A stretch of DNA of 64,000 nt from an uncultured Paracoccaceae bacterium (GTDB taxonomy: Bacteria > Pseudomonadota > Alphaproteobacteria > Rhodobacterales > Rhodobacteraceae). The translations under genes were made by a program, and so were the position numbers. A model generated the notes under the pieces. The model saw only the letters and a program-made list of their open reading frames with translations, made no database searches and was not told the origin of the DNA. Position 1 is the first letter of the stretch. Every line of letters starts with the position of its first letter. This document shows, piece by piece, positions 1 through 10,028 of this stretch. The stretch lies in assembly GCA_947501355.1 (NCBI GenBank), contig CANMVA010000001.1, positions 2,007,492-2,071,491 on the forward strand, in the 5' to 3' direction.

Positions 1-3000
1 TGTTGATCACATCGTCGCCGTCACCGCCTGTGACCGTGTCGCTGCCGTCGCCGCCGATGATATTGTCATCGCCGTCGCCGCCTGCAATCACATCATCGCC
101 AGAGCCTGCGTCGATGGTGTCGGCATCGTCGCCGCTGTCGATTGTGTCATCGCCCGACCCGCCGGTGATCGTGTCTTCACCGTCGCCACCTAGAAGCGTG
201 TCGTCACCTTCCGCGCCACCGATTTCGTCGTCGCCGTCTCCACCGTCGATGGTGTCGTCGCCCACGTTACCGGACAGATCGTCATTGCCGATCCCACCCT
301 CGATGGTGTCGTTGCCGACGCCGCCGATAATGCGGTCGTCGCCCTCTTCACCAAAGAGCGTGTCATCACCTGCGTTGCCTTCGATGCGATCGTCTCCGGT
401 GCCACCGAACACCTCGTCGTCGCCTTCGCCTGCGATGACCGTGTCATCGCCGCCACCGGCTTGAATGATGTCGTCGTCGCCGACCTCACCGGGCAGAAGC
501 GCGTCGTCATTGTCAACGAAGTCACCATTCGGATCGCCGTCGTAGTTCACGTCGATCAGCTCACCCGCATCGGTGCCTTCGACGATGCCGTCGCGCCCAT
601 CGGGGATACCGATGGCCACCAGCTCGTCGATGTCGTCCACCTGATCCGGCGTAACGCCGACCAGCGTGATCGTTTCACCGTTCGGGAAGGTCAGCACCGC
701 GTCGCCATCGGGGTTGCCGGTGACCGTGACATCCTCGGTCGTGACCGGGTTACCATCGGCATCGGTCAGACCGGAGACGTCCAGCTGATCCACACCCGAC
801 AGCGAGCCATCGGGATTCGTGATCGGCGTGTCGAAATTCACCAGCGTGTCGTTGCCGTCGCCATCGCTGAAGATGATGGTATCGGCATCGCCATCCGGTC
901 CGCCAGTCCCGGTGCCCAGATCGAACGTATCGTCGCCCGCACCGCCTTCGACCGTATCTTCGCCAGCGCCGGTTGTGACCGTGTCATCGCCATCCGACCC
1001 GGTGACTGTGTCATCGCCGGAGCCCAGAACGATGTTCTCAATCTCCTCGAAGGTCGCCGTATCGGGACCGTTGGAGATCGTGCCATCCTCGGGATCGCTC
1101 AAAACGACGGTGGTGTCTTCGGTGACAGCGGACGCATCCAGCGTGTCGCCATCGGTCTGGCCGTTTTCGCCACCGTCGATGGTGTCGTCACCGAACCCGT
1201 CTTCCAGCGTGATCGTATCGTCGCCATCGCCGCCCTCGACCGTGTCGTCGCCAACACCGCCGGACAGAGTGTCATCGCCACCCTCCCCAAAGAGCGCGTC
1301 GTCGCCCACGCCACCAATCAGCGTGTCATTGCCTGCAGGGCCATCGTCGACCGGGAAAGCATCATAGTAGATGTCGGTGACATTGATGCCGGAATTGTCC
1401 GGACCGTCCTGCGTGTGCTCAATGACGATCTGCGACACCGGGCCCGCGATGCTGACCAGCGTCGAGTAATTCGGGCTGGTATCGGGTGCGTAGCCGCCAT
1501 CGCTGTCGATCGTATCGACACCATTGGCCCCGTCGCTGTCCGAAATGGTGACATCGCTGCCGCCCATCAAGGTTACGGGGACCGGATTGCCGTCCGCATC
1601 AAAGGCAGTGACTTTCACGACGCCGTCGCCATCCACATCATTGATGCGGAAGGACACATCTTCGACCGGGTTCGAGAAGTCGAGCGCATATTCCGCGCCG
1701 TTGCCCTGACCGCCTGTCTCGCTGTAAAGCGAGCTGTTGTCATCGGCCGGACCACCGCCCGTGTCGATCATGTCGATATTCTGGTCGTCGCTCTCGAACT
1801 CTGTATCCGCGCCGTTCGCGTTTGTGACCGAGAAGGTGACGTCCACATTGCCGGTGTTTTGCGTGAAGCCGCCCAGGTTCTGGCCATTGCCCGCGCCTGC
1901 CAGATCCCACTCAAAGCTTTCGCGCACCGGATCGCCGGTGCCTGCCAGATCGCTGTCACCAAAGATCGTGTCATTGCCCGCGCCACCGTCAACGATATCG
2001 TTGCCGGAGCCTGCATAGACCACATCGTCGTCTTCGCCAGCCAGAACGGTATCATCCCCGCCCTTGGCCACGACGATATCGTCGTTCGAGCCGACATTGC
2101 CGATCAGCGCGTCATTGCTGTCGATCTTGTCACCATCGGGATCGCCATCATAGTTGATGTCGATCAGATCGTCAGAACTCGTGCCTTCAACGATGCCGTC
2201 GCCATCCGCAACGATGTCGCCCACGACATTCTCGATATTGGTGAAGGTCAGCGTGCCGGTGGTGTTGCCATCCGCATCAAGGAACGCGACCATCCCGTTT
2301 TCATTATTGTCGGGATCAAAGGTCACGCGGATCGGACCCTGACCGCTCAGATCGAGCGTGTCATTGTCATCGCCGCCTTCGGAACCGTCGACCGTGTCGC
2401 CTGCTCCGCCAAAGATCATGTCAGCATCGTCGCCGCCCACAAGCGTGTCGGCGCCTTTGCCACCGGTGATCTGGTCGTCGCCTGCATTGCCGAAGACAAG
2501 GTCGTCGCCATCGCCTGCGTCAATGATGTCGTCGCCGTCCCCGGCATCCGCATCCATCGCAAAGCACAGATTGTCGATGGCCCCGCTATTGGGGATCGAC
2601 ACGGTCATCTGCATGACTTCGTCGACGTTCAGCCACTGGGTCACCTGCCCGTTATTGGGGGTCGCCGGAACGGTCACCGTCTGGGTCGAGCCATCCGCGA
2701 AGGTCAGATCGATCGTGGCACCGTTCTCGATATCGAGCAGGCCCAGATTGACGATGTTCGCCGGGTTCTCAAAATCGAAGATGAACGAGCCACCGGCTGC
2801 GTTGTCATCGGGATCATTGGGGTCGCGATCCTCGGACAGGATCAGCACATTGCCCAGATTGCCCGTGGCCAGGTCATCGTCACCGCCGGTGGGGTTTGAT
2901 GTGTCAAACACCATGACCGGGTTGGCCGGATCACCGCTGGTGACCGTGAAGCCTTTGTCGATGAACTGGGTCGTGACCAGGTCGCCCGCCGCCAGACCGT

Positions 3001-4081
3001 TGAAGTCGATATTCTCGTTTACGTCCTGAGAACCGCCCGAGATCGTGTCATTGCCGGACCCACCGGTGATCGTGTCAGCCCCTTGGCCGCCGAACACCAG
3101 ATCGTCGCCGTCGCCTGCGTCGATGGTGTCATCGCCGCGACCACCGCTGACCACGTCCTCGTTCTTGCCGCCCCAAAGGTCGTCGTTCCCGTCGCCGCCT
3201 GCAATGGCATCATCGCCCTTGGAGCCTTCGACCTTGTCGTCGCCCTGACCGCCAACGATGCCGTCATCGCCATTGCCGCCGAAGAGCATATCATTGCCCT
3301 CGCCGCCATTCAGGTAGTCATTGCCGTTCTGACCATACACAACGTCATCACCGGTTCCGGCGAAAACCTCGTCATTGCCGTTGCCCGCATAGACCGTGTC
3401 GTCGCCACCTTCCGCAAGGATGATGTCGTCGTTCAGCGCCTCGCCCGGCAGGATCTGATCGTTGGCATCAATCGCGTCGCCGTCTGCGTCGACAAAGCCT
3501 GCGCCAATGGTTTCGCCCGCATCCGTGCCGTTGACATAGCCGTCGGGGGATGCGGCTGCGTCAAAGGAAATGTGGCTGATGCCGACCGTGCCGGACTCGT
3601 GAGCTGACGCGCCGTCGTCCAGAATGATCTCGAGCGAGGCGATGGGACCTGCGATCGAGACATGGACGTTGTCGGAGGATGTCAGCGAGGTGTTGGCACC
3701 GGACGTGCCGCCACCCTCAACGGTATTGCCGCTCACATCGTGATGGGTCAGCCCGCTGAACGTCACCGGCACAATATTACCATGGGCGTCCCGTGCGATG
3801 ATGGTGACTTTATCGTCCCATCCGTGACCCTGATCGACGTCGAGCAGGTCAAAACCGATATTGGACACCGGCTCGCCAAAAGTGATGATCGTCTTGACCG
3901 GATCGTCCACGCAGCGCGCTTCCAGAACGGTCTTGCCATCCACATGTGCGGTGTCAAATTCCTGATGATCGCTGTTGGTCGGTGTCGAGACCGTTACATC
4001 CAGCGTGTTGCTGCCATCTTGCAGCGTCGTGGTTTGGCCGTTGTTCCCGACCTGACCCCAGTTGATTATATAGTCAGACAT
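1..4081 (-). CDS. Giant RTX-type calcium-binding secreted protein (5' part, runs off left edge)
   Basis: The minus-strand frame opens at ATG 4081 (MSDYIINWGQ) and stays open to base 1, so at least 1360 residues are present and the C-terminus is missing. Long stretches are RTX nonapeptide repeats of the GGxGxDxUx type (for example GGRGDDTIDAGDGDD), which bind calcium and fold as parallel beta-rolls after type I secretion. The repeat blocks are separated by three copies of a module beginning GYVNGT or GIVEGT (near 3541, 2185 and 580) and by two related beta-sandwich-like segments (about 3560-3880 and 1350-1700). The protein is very acidic. No N-terminal signal peptide is visible, as expected for type I export. 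No type I transporter genes are in the window. Large Roseobacter RTX proteins often end in a Hint or protease domain, but that end is not visible here. Function beyond Ca2+-binding exoprotein is unknown. Confidence 0.9.
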   Translation of the reverse strand, partial: MSDYIINWGQVGNNGQTTTLQDGSNTLDVTVSTPTNSDHQEFDTAHVDGKTVLEARCVDDPVKTIITFGEPVSNIGFDLLDVDQGHGWDDKVTIIARDAHGNIVPVTFSGLTHHDVSGNTVEGGGTSGANTSLTSSDNVHVSIAGPIASLEIILDDGASAHESGTVGISHISFDAAASPDGYVNGTDAGETIGAGFVDADGDAIDANDQILPGEALNDDIILAEGGDDTVYAGNGNDEVFAGTGDDVVYGQNGNDYLNGGEGNDMLFGGNGDDGIVGGQGDDKVEGSKGDDAIAGGDGNDDLWGGKNEDVVSGGRGDDTIDAGDGDDLVFGGQGADTITGGSGNDTISGGSQDVNENIDFNGLAAGDLVTTQFIDKGFTVTSGDPANPVMVFDTSNPTGGDDDLATGNLGNVLILSEDRDPNDPDDNAAGGSFIFDFENPANIVNLGLLDIENGATIDLTFADGSTQTVTVPATPNNGQVTQWLNVDEVMQMTVSIPNSGAIDNLCFAMDADAGDGDDIIDAGDGDDLVFGNAGDDQITGGKGADTLVGGDDADMIFGGAGDTVDGSEGGDDNDTLDLSGQGPIRVTFDPDNNENGMVAFLDADGNTTGTLTFTNIENVVGDIVADGDGIVEGTSSDDLIDINYDGDPDGDKIDSNDALIGNVGSNDDIVVAKGGDDTVLAGEDDDVVYAGSGNDIVDGGAGNDTIFGDSDLAGTGDPVRESFEWDLAGAGNGQNLGGFTQNTGNVDVTFSVTNANGADTEFESDDQNIDMIDTGGGPADDNSSLYSETGGQGNGAEYALDFSNPVEDVSFRINDVDGDGVVKVTAFDADGNPVPVTLMGGSDVTISDSDGANGVDTIDSDGGYAPDTSPNYSTLVSIAGPVSQIVIEHTQDGPDNSGINVTDIYYDAFPVDDGPAGNDTLIGGVGDDALFGEGGDDTLSGGVGDDTVEGGDGDDTITLEDGFGDDTIDGGENGQTDGDTLDASAVTEDTTVVLSDPEDGTISNGPDTATFEEIENIVLGSGDDTVTGSDGDDTVTTGAGEDTVEGGAGDDTFDLGTGTGGPDGDADTIIFSDGDGNDTLVNFDTPITNPDGSLSGVDQLDVSGLTDADGNPVTTEDVTVTGNPDGDAVLTFPNGETITLVGVTPDQVDDIDELVAIGIPDGRDGIVEGTDAGELIDVNYDGDPNGDFVDNDDALLPGEVGDDDIIQAGGGDDTVIAGEGDDEVFGGTGDDRIEGNAGDDTLFGEEGDDRIIGGVGNDTIEGGIGNDDLSGNVGDDTIDGGDGDDEIGGAEGDDTLLGGDGEDTITGGSGDDTIDSGDDADTIDAGSGDDVIAGGDGDDNIIGGDGSDTVTGGDGDDVIN

Positions 4082-4717
4082 CAAAGTGTCTCCCATTCCC
4101 ATCGTCACAAGAGACACGTTCCCATGACCCGTAAGGTCACGATCGACGCGCTCGGCGCTCTTCAAAAATCATTATGGAGACACGGCCCCACGCAGACATC
4201 ATTACCCCCGACGTCACATGTGTCGGTGTTCGCACCCCCCAGTGCGAATTTATGCCCCCCAGTTAGGCCTGCTTTGAATACGCGCGCCTTTTGCTCAAAC
4301 AAAGAGGAAATTGTCAGAAAAGTGTCCAAATTCTGGTTAATAAGGCCGAACCTGCCTTTTAGGTGCCATAGTTTCGTTCTACTATAAGGAGAGTATTAAC
4401 GCCGCTGTGACAACAATATGTGCGCGCTTGCAAAACCCGTATTTGCAGAATACCGCAGCATACACCCTTGGATTAAGGGCATTTCCTATCGGCCTGCGAA
4501 ATGGTTTAAACGGCCCGCAAGAACACGCCGCAGCGGTATGTTTCTCGCGCCGAAACAATTGCTTTGCAAATTGCAACGATGGATCGGTTGCATCACTTTT
4601 TTCAGGCGAACCACAAGGTCTGTTCATGGATTGAGCATAATTCCGCTCGTTTCGCAAAATTGACCTCCCTTTGCAGCGCGAATGCCCTTAACAAAACGAA
4701 TCGATTTTTCTGAAAAT
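4082..4717. other. Intergenic region upstream of the RTX gene
   Basis: This 636-base stretch lies between the RTX start and tRNA-Leu and must hold the RTX promoter and 5' leader. It is less GC-rich than its surroundings. Two direct copies of CCCCCCAGT start at 4235 and 4255, exactly 20 bases apart, that is two helical turns. Short open frames exist on both strands (81 and 91 codons around 4382-4663), but they lack convincing codon bias or a ribosome site and are not called. Confidence 0.5.
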
Positions 4718-4803
4718 TGGTACCGGTGGTCGGACTCGAACCGACACGATATTGCTATCGGGGGATTTTGAATCCCCTGCGTCTACCATTCCGCCACACC
4801 GGC
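4718..4803 (-). tRNA. tRNA-Leu (anticodon CAA)
   Basis: On the minus strand the sequence begins GCCGGTGTGGCGGAATGG and ends ACCGGTACCA, giving a 7-bp acceptor stem with an encoded CCA. The anticodon arm is GGGGA-TTCAAAA-TCCCC, which sets anticodon CAA. The GGTTCGAGTCC T-arm is intact and the long variable arm expected of a class II leucine tRNA is present. Length is 86 bases. Confidence 0.96.
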
Positions 4804-4913
4804 CAATGGCGGGGGTTTAGACCTCTGATCTGACGGCGTCAACGCCCTGATGACACGGTTTCACTCAGCGCAAGAACATCGTAAGAAAAATCAACGTCAA
4901 AGCGGAGGGTGAC

Positions 4914-5669
4914 ATGGATTTCAACGCAATATCTGCCATCATCACGGGCGGCGCGTCCGGCCTGGGCGCGGCCACCGCAAAGGCGTTTCGTGACGCTGGG
5001 GCCAAGGTAACGCTGCTCGATCTCGACGCCGATCAAGGCACGGCCTATGCCACTGAGATCGGGGCGCAATTCGTCCGGACCGATGTCACCGACCCGGCCT
5101 CTGTCAGCGCGGCACTGGACGCTGCCGAGGCCCGGCACGGTCGGCTGAATGTCGCTGTCAATTGCGCCGGGATCGCCACTGGCGAAAAGACGCTTGGTCG
5201 GCACGGGCCCCATGATTTCGACCGCTTTCAGCGCACGCTGCAGATCAATCTTGCGGGCAGCTTCAACGTCGCGCGCCTCGCCGCCGAGCGTATGGCTGAA
5301 AACGCACCCGATGCAGATGGCCAGCGCGGCGTCATCATCAACACCGCCTCGATCGCGGCTTTTGACGGTCAGAAAGGCCAAGCCGCCTATGCCGCGTCCA
5401 AGGCCGGGATCGCGGGGCTGAGCCTGCCTATGGCGCGCGATCTGGCCTCTGTGGGCGTGCGCGTCATCGCTATTGCACCGGGCATCTTCCGCACCCCCAT
5501 GCTGGAAGGTCTGGGCGAAGAAATCATGGACGGCCTTGCTGCCGACGTGACCTTCCCCAAGCGCCTTGGCGATCCGGCTGAATTCGCAAATCTGGCAAAA
5601 TTCATCGTCACCTGCCCCTATCTCAATGGCGAGGTGATCCGTCTGGATGGCGCGCTCAGAATGCCCTAG
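4914..5669 (+). CDS. SDR-family 3-hydroxyacyl-CoA dehydrogenase (type II / HSD10-like)
   Basis: A 251-residue short-chain dehydrogenase that probably oxidises 3-hydroxyacyl-CoA or 2-methyl-3-hydroxybutyryl-CoA with NAD+ in beta-oxidation or isoleucine breakdown. The N-terminal Rossmann motif is TGGASGLG (about residues 11-18), followed by the DV and NCAGIA motifs. The catalytic Ser lies in [11 protein letters not shown] and the YAASKAG motif supplies Tyr and Lys. The [10 protein letters not shown] segment and the [10 protein letters not shown] stretch are typical of the HSD17B10-like group. It starts at ATG 4914 with GGAGGG just upstream. Its stop overlaps the convergent ABC-F stop by four bases. 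The SDR family is certain; the exact substrate is inferred. Confidence 0.85.
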   Translation: MDFNAISAIITGGASGLGAATAKAFRDAGAKVTLLDLDADQGTAYATEIGAQFVRTDVTDPASVSAALDAAEARHGRLNVAVNCAGIATGEKTLGRHGPHDFDRFQRTLQINLAGSFNVARLAAERMAENAPDADGQRGVIINTASIAAFDGQKGQAAYAASKAGIAGLSLPMARDLASVGVRVIAIAPGIFRTPMLEGLGEEIMDGLAADVTFPKRLGDPAEFANLAKFIVTCPYLNGEVIRLDGALRMP

Positions 5670-7474
5670 CCGGCCTTTTCTTCCAGCGTCATCCATTCCT
5701 CTTCGGCCATGGCAAGCGCGCCCTGCCGCTCCACCAGCGCGTCGGTCGCCTTCTGGAACTTCGCCGGTTCCTTTGTGAACAGATCCGGGTCCATCAGGAA
5801 CTCTTCCAGCTTGGCAATCTCGGCCTCAAGCCGTTCGATGACCGATGGTAATTCCTCCAAACGGTGCTTTTCGGTAAACGAAAGCTCCTCCGCTTTCGGT
5901 GCCGTCTTCTGCGCGGCCTCGTCCTGCCTGGCCCGACGCTTCACTGGATCGGGCATCGCATCGACCGTGCCGCGCTGGGACTGATAGTCGGTCCAGCCGC
6001 CCGCATAGGCCGTGGCCTGCCCCTGCCCCTCCATCGCGATGGTTGTGGTTGCCACGCGGTCCAGAAAGTCCCGGTCGTGGCTGACCAGAAGCACCGTGCC
6101 GTCGTAATCGTCCAGCAGCTCCTGCAACAGATCCAGCGTTTCGATATCCAGATCATTGGTCGGCTCGTCGAGCACCAGCAGATTGCTTTCCCGCGCCATG
6201 ATCCGCGCCAGCAGCAACCGCGCCTTTTCGCCCCCCGACAGGCTGCGCACTGGCGCGCGGACCTGCCGTTCGTCAAAAAGGAAATCCTTGAGGTAGCCGA
6301 CTACATGTTTCGGCGTCCCGCGCACCATCACCTGATCGGACCGCCCCGACACAGCCATCTCAGGGTCCAGCGTCAAGTTATCCCAAAGCGTCATATCCGG
6401 GTTCAACTGCGCGCGCGTCTGATCAAAGACAGCAAGCTCAAGATTGGTGCCCATTTTCACCGTGCCCGCATCCGGCTCTTCCTGCCCGATGAGCATTTTC
6501 AGAAGCGTCGTCTTGCCCGCGCCATTGGGTCCGATAAAGGCCACGCGATCCCCGCGCTGCACTTTCAGATCGAAAGGCCGCAGGATGAGCTTCTCCCCGT
6601 AGGTCTTTGAAATCCCTTCCGCTTCAATGACCTTCTTGCCCGATTTTGGCCCGCTCTCCAGCGCCATATCCGCAGCACCTTGCCGCCGGATCATGCTCGA
6701 ACGCGTCTTGCGCAGCTCTTGCAACGCGCGCACCCGCCCCTGATTGCGCTTGCGCCGGGCCGAGATCCCCTCGACCGCCCATCGCGCCTCCGCCTTGATC
6801 TTGCGATCCAGCTTGTGGCGCTGGTCGTCTTCTTCTTCCCAGGTCTTGTCACGCCACGCCTCAAACGCGTCGAACCCTTGCTCTTGCCGCCGCACGACAC
6901 CGCGGTCGATCCAAAGGGTCGCCTTGGTCAAAGCACGCAGGAACGCCCGGTCGTGGCTGATCAGGACATAGGCGGTGCGCGTTGCCTTCAATTCGTCCTC
7001 AAGCCATTGAATTGCTTGGATATCCAGATGGTTTGTCGGTTCATCGAGCAGCATCAGATCGGGCGCTTCCGCCATCAGTTTCGCCAGAGCCGCGCGGCGC
7101 TTTTCCCCGCCAGATGCGGTCTCGACCGGCGTTGAAGGATCAAACTTCAGCCCATCCGCGACCATGTCGACCTTATAGGCTTCGGTCTCGTCCAGCGCGC
7201 TGGCCGCATAGTCGCCGATGGTGGCAAAGCCTGACATATCCGGGTCCTGCTCCATATACCCAACCGACGTGCCCGGCGGCACGACGCGGCTGCCGCTATC
7301 GGCCTCCACCAGCGCGGCCATGACCTTCATCAAGGTCGATTTGCCGGATCCGTTGCGCCCTACAAGGGCCACTCGGTCGCCCTGTTGAACGACCAGTCCC
7401 AGATCGGAAAAGATCGGCTCCCCGCCGAAGGTCAGCGAAATATCGGAAAGCTGTAAAAGAGGTGCGCGCGCCAT
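5666..7474 (-). CDS. uup: ABC-F family ATP-binding protein (Uup-like)
   Basis: A 602-residue protein with two ABC ATPase domains in tandem and no membrane segments, which defines the ABC-F family of ribosome- or DNA-associated ATPases. Domain 1 has Walker A GRNGSGKST near residue 39 and Walker B LMLLDEPTNHLD. The linker between the domains is rich in basic and charged residues. Domain 2 has GPNGAGKTT, signature LSGGEKARLL and LLVLDEPTNDLD. A C-terminal charged coiled coil (about 530-600) supports Uup rather than EttA. Uup proteins act on translating ribosomes and in genome stability; the precise role here is inferred. It is convergent with the SDR gene and followed upstream by the OlsB-like gene on the same strand. 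Confidence 0.9.
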   Translation of the reverse strand: MARAPLLQLSDISLTFGGEPIFSDLGLVVQQGDRVALVGRNGSGKSTLMKVMAALVEADSGSRVVPPGTSVGYMEQDPDMSGFATIGDYAASALDETEAYKVDMVADGLKFDPSTPVETASGGEKRRAALAKLMAEAPDLMLLDEPTNHLDIQAIQWLEDELKATRTAYVLISHDRAFLRALTKATLWIDRGVVRRQEQGFDAFEAWRDKTWEEEDDQRHKLDRKIKAEARWAVEGISARRKRNQGRVRALQELRKTRSSMIRRQGAADMALESGPKSGKKVIEAEGISKTYGEKLILRPFDLKVQRGDRVAFIGPNGAGKTTLLKMLIGQEEPDAGTVKMGTNLELAVFDQTRAQLNPDMTLWDNLTLDPEMAVSGRSDQVMVRGTPKHVVGYLKDFLFDERQVRAPVRSLSGGEKARLLLARIMARESNLLVLDEPTNDLDIETLDLLQELLDDYDGTVLLVSHDRDFLDRVATTTIAMEGQGQATAYAGGWTDYQSQRGTVDAMPDPVKRRARQDEAAQKTAPKAEELSFTEKHRLEELPSVIERLEAEIAKLEEFLMDPDLFTKEPAKFQKATDALVERQGALAMAEEEWMTLEEKAG

Positions 7475-7505
7475 GGGCCGCAGCTATGCGGCTGTGGGCC
7501 TCAGG

Positions 7506-8231
7506 TCAACCCGCCACGGCTCGCAAAAGCCGCGCGCGGGCGGGCGGAATCGCTGCAATCTCGACCCCTGTAAAAACATGCAGCGTGTTCATCTGCGTGT
7601 CGACCACCGCATGATCGCTGACCCAACCGCCCATCGTAAGGTATGTGCGCAGCAGCGGTGGCATCCGCAGCATCCCGGACTTTACATTAGCTTCACCGCG
7701 CAACTGCTTGGCATAGCGGAAAACATTCGGTGCTTTCACCCGTGGCAACCAACGTTTCGGTGCCAGATGGCGCGCCTTCAGAATAGCAAAGGCGTCCGTA
7801 TAATCCGCCGCCTGCGTGCCTTCAAAAGAGGCACACCCGAAAAGCATCTTGATCCCGTCCTGATCCACATACCGGGTCAGCGCGCCCCAAGCGACACGGA
7901 TGATGTCGGGGTCCGGGTGATCTGGATGCACGCAAAAGCGCCCCATCTCAACCAGCGGGCCGTCGAATGCCTCCAACGCCGCCAGATCATAAAATTGCGC
8001 TGCATAGCTGCGCTTGATCTCTTGCCCGCTTTCCAGACGCAACAACCGGTAGCATGCGACCAGCGTCTCGCCCCGCTCGACTATCACATGGGTGCAGGCT
8101 GCATCAAACCGGTCCGCATCGCGTCCCGCGCGTCCATGAAACGCCAGATGGCGGAGCGCCTGACAGGCGGCCACATCCGCAGCCTCGTTGGTAAAGCGCG
8201 CCTTATATGCCCCGCGTCCGAGTGAGATCAT
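7506..8231 (-). CDS. olsB: GNAT-type acyltransferase, OlsB-like (ornithine lipid N-acyltransferase)
   Basis: A 241-residue protein of the GNAT fold related to OlsB, which transfers a 3-hydroxyacyl chain from acyl carrier protein to ornithine in the first step of ornithine-lipid synthesis. Supporting features are the early ALRHLAF segment, VEMGRFCVHPDHPDPDI (beta4/alpha3 CoA-binding region), LFGCASFEGT, and the late LLRTYLTMGGWVSDHAV segment, all typical of this subfamily. The partner acyltransferase OlsA is not in the window. The gene lies 31 bases downstream of the ABC-F start on the same strand. OlsB-type assignment is likely; substrate is family knowledge. Confidence 0.75.
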   Translation of the reverse strand: MISLGRGAYKARFTNEAADVAACQALRHLAFHGRAGRDADRFDAACTHVIVERGETLVACYRLLRLESGQEIKRSYAAQFYDLAALEAFDGPLVEMGRFCVHPDHPDPDIIRVAWGALTRYVDQDGIKMLFGCASFEGTQAADYTDAFAILKARHLAPKRWLPRVKAPNVFRYAKQLRGEANVKSGMLRMPPLLRTYLTMGGWVSDHAVVDTQMNTLHVFTGVEIAAIPPARARLLRAVAG

Positions 8232-8354
8232 CTTTCGGCGCTCCGTCTCTGGATCGTCCCTTGGCCTTTGCGACCATCACCATATCTATGGTGTCAAAGG
8301 CGTGGCACACAAGTGATGTCATCGCGATGACAGAAAACGGCGAATGAGGTCGAA

Positions 8355-8750
8355 ATGGATAAAATCATCAAATCCGATGCGGAATGGCGCGCAGAGCTGA
8401 GCCCCGAAGCCTATAAAGTGACGCGCAAACACGGAACCGAAAGGGCCGGCACCCATGAGGATTTCCCCAAAGACCCCGGCACGTATATGTGCGTCTGCTG
8501 CGGCGCACCGCTTTTTGATCAGGACACGAAGTTTGAAAGCGGCACCGGCTGGCCGTCCTTCTTTGCGCCGATTGATGGCGAGATGGTGGGCGAAAAAGAA
8601 GATCGCAGCTTTTTCATGCGCCGTACAGAGGTGCATTGCAACCGCTGTGACGCGCATCTGGGTCACGTCTTCCCCGACGGCCCGCAACCCACAGGGCTGC
8701 GCTACTGCATCAACGGTGTCGCGCTCGAATTTGAGCCTGAAAGCGATTAA
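8355..8750 (+). CDS. msrB: Peptide-methionine (R)-S-oxide reductase
   Basis: A 131-residue MsrB that reduces methionine-R-sulfoxide in oxidised proteins using thioredoxin. Two zinc-binding CxxC pairs (C46/C49 and C95/C98) and the catalytic Cys118 in RYCING are all present. The SGTGWPSFF motif (about residues 62-70) is the substrate-binding signature. Length fits stand-alone MsrB. No MsrA gene is adjacent. The stop overlaps the convergent bamE stop by four bases. Confidence 0.96.
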   Translation: MDKIIKSDAEWRAELSPEAYKVTRKHGTERAGTHEDFPKDPGTYMCVCCGAPLFDQDTKFESGTGWPSFFAPIDGEMVGEKEDRSFFMRRTEVHCNRCDAHLGHVFPDGPQPTGLRYCINGVALEFEPESD

Positions 8751-9205
8751 TTCAGCAAACCAGCCGGGTTGAAGTTACCAATGTTACCAAGCAGTTGCCG
8801 CAGGAAGCTAATCCCTTGCACTGAACTGTCAGTGACCCGGCGAGACAAGGGCACGATCTGACCGTCCTCCAGCGTGAACCGCTCGATATTGGTGATCGTG
8901 CCTTCCTCGCCCGCAAAGCTGATCGCGACGACCTGGCGGTCGATCACCTCAGGAGCGCGGTAGGCAAAGTGGCGCCAGCGGCTGGAAACGTAATACCATC
9001 CGCTTTCATTCAGAACGCCCGTCGCGCTGGGGCGGCCCACCGTTTCCTCGACAGAGGCACGCGTGTCGACACCCACCACAAGGAAGGACAGTTCGTCATC
9101 CGTCGGCGCATAGCCGTGATTGCGGTAAATCGCAGAACACGCGGCCAGCGATACGATCAATACGCCAGCGGCGATGTGCTTTACCATTGCGGGCCAGTTT
9201 GCCAT
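8747..9205 (-). CDS. bamE: Outer membrane protein assembly factor BamE (SmpA/OmlA lipoprotein)
   Basis: A small outer-membrane lipoprotein of the BAM complex that helps insert beta-barrel proteins. The sequence shows a hydrophobic signal [13 protein letters not shown], where the Cys is the lipidation site. The core domain contains [17 protein letters not shown], the SmpA/OmlA signature, and then WYYVSSRW. A longer in-frame start exists at 9247. I chose ATG 9205 because GGGGAAG lies just upstream; ATG 9187 would give the shortest signal peptide. It is divergent from yceD, as in many Rhodobacterales. Confidence 0.85.
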   Translation of the reverse strand: MANWPAMVKHIAAGVLIVSLAACSAIYRNHGYAPTDDELSFLVVGVDTRASVEETVGRPSATGVLNESGWYYVSSRWRHFAYRAPEVIDRQVVAISFAGEEGTITNIERFTLEDGQIVPLSRRVTDSSVQGISFLRQLLGNIGNFNPAGLLN

Positions 9206-9300
9206 TGTCTTCCCCATGCTCGTGACCGCGTTCGACCGGCCTCTCATGTGCTTTGGTTACACACGAGAGGCGCGCGGTTCAAGAAAGGAAACTTCTGATC

Positions 9301-9867
9301 ATGTCTGACACCCCGTCCGGCACCCCCGCCATCAGCCATCCTGTGCGCGTGGCCGATCTGCCTGCGCGCAAACCCAGCCGGATGACGCTGACGCCAGATG
9401 CAGCCGCCTGCGCAGCCCTTGCGACCGAGCTGGGGATCGAGGCCGTGCGCAAACTGCGCTTTGAGGTGACGCTGAAACCGATGGGTAAACGCGACTGGCA
9501 GCTTGACGGCACGCTGGGCGCGACAGTCGTGCAGGCCTGTGTTGTCACACTGGCCCCGGTGACAACCCGCATCAACGAGGCCGTGACACGGTCTTACGTG
9601 ACAGATTACACGCCGGCCCCTGATGGCAGCGAGGTCGAGATGCCCGAGGACGATACCGTCGAACCTCTACCCGCCGTGATCGACCTTGGCGCCGTCCTGA
9701 CCGAGGCGCTGGCCCTGGCCCTCCCGCTCTATCCACGCGTTGACGGGGCCGAGGTTGGAGAGGCGGTCTTTACCGAACCGGGCAAAGCCGCGCTGACGGA
9801 TGACGATGTGAAACCCTTCGCAGGGCTTGCAGGATTGCGCGAACAGCTTGAAAACAAGGGCGATTAA
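9301..9867 (+). CDS. yceD: YceD/DUF177 family protein
   Basis: A 188-residue member of the YceD/DUF177 family, encoded just before rpmF in most bacteria. It is linked in several species to 23S rRNA or ribosome maturation, but the molecular role is unsettled. The [20 protein letters not shown] stretch, the single Cys in VQACVVTL and the acidic C-terminal half fit the family. A longer frame starts at 9253, but ATG 9301 has AAGGAAA upstream and gives the family-typical MSDTPS start. rpmF follows 161 bases later. Confidence 0.85.
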   Translation: MSDTPSGTPAISHPVRVADLPARKPSRMTLTPDAAACAALATELGIEAVRKLRFEVTLKPMGKRDWQLDGTLGATVVQACVVTLAPVTTRINEAVTRSYVTDYTPAPDGSEVEMPEDDTVEPLPAVIDLGAVLTEALALALPLYPRVDGAEVGEAVFTEPGKAALTDDDVKPFAGLAGLREQLENKGD

Positions 9868-10028
9868 CCCGGTTTTCCAAGCCCCTGACAAAAGGGTTGC
9901 GCTACAGCGGAATCGCAGTATGTTCGCGCACCTCTGACAAAGGGGTGGACAGGATGCGCGCTACGGCGTATCCGTCCGCGATACCCCAAGGAAACAGGGC
10001 TTTTGCCCAGATAGACCGAGGTTGTGAC

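Noticed and set aside
461-2899. 812-codon plus-strand frame opposite the RTX gene, and similar Ser/Pro-rich frames
   Set aside because: The repetitive GGxGxD coding on the minus strand leaves the other strand free of stops; the predicted proteins have no domain and mirror the repeat.
4382-4663. Short frames on both strands upstream of tRNA-Leu
   Set aside because: No ribosome site, no signal or domain, and both strands are open equally.
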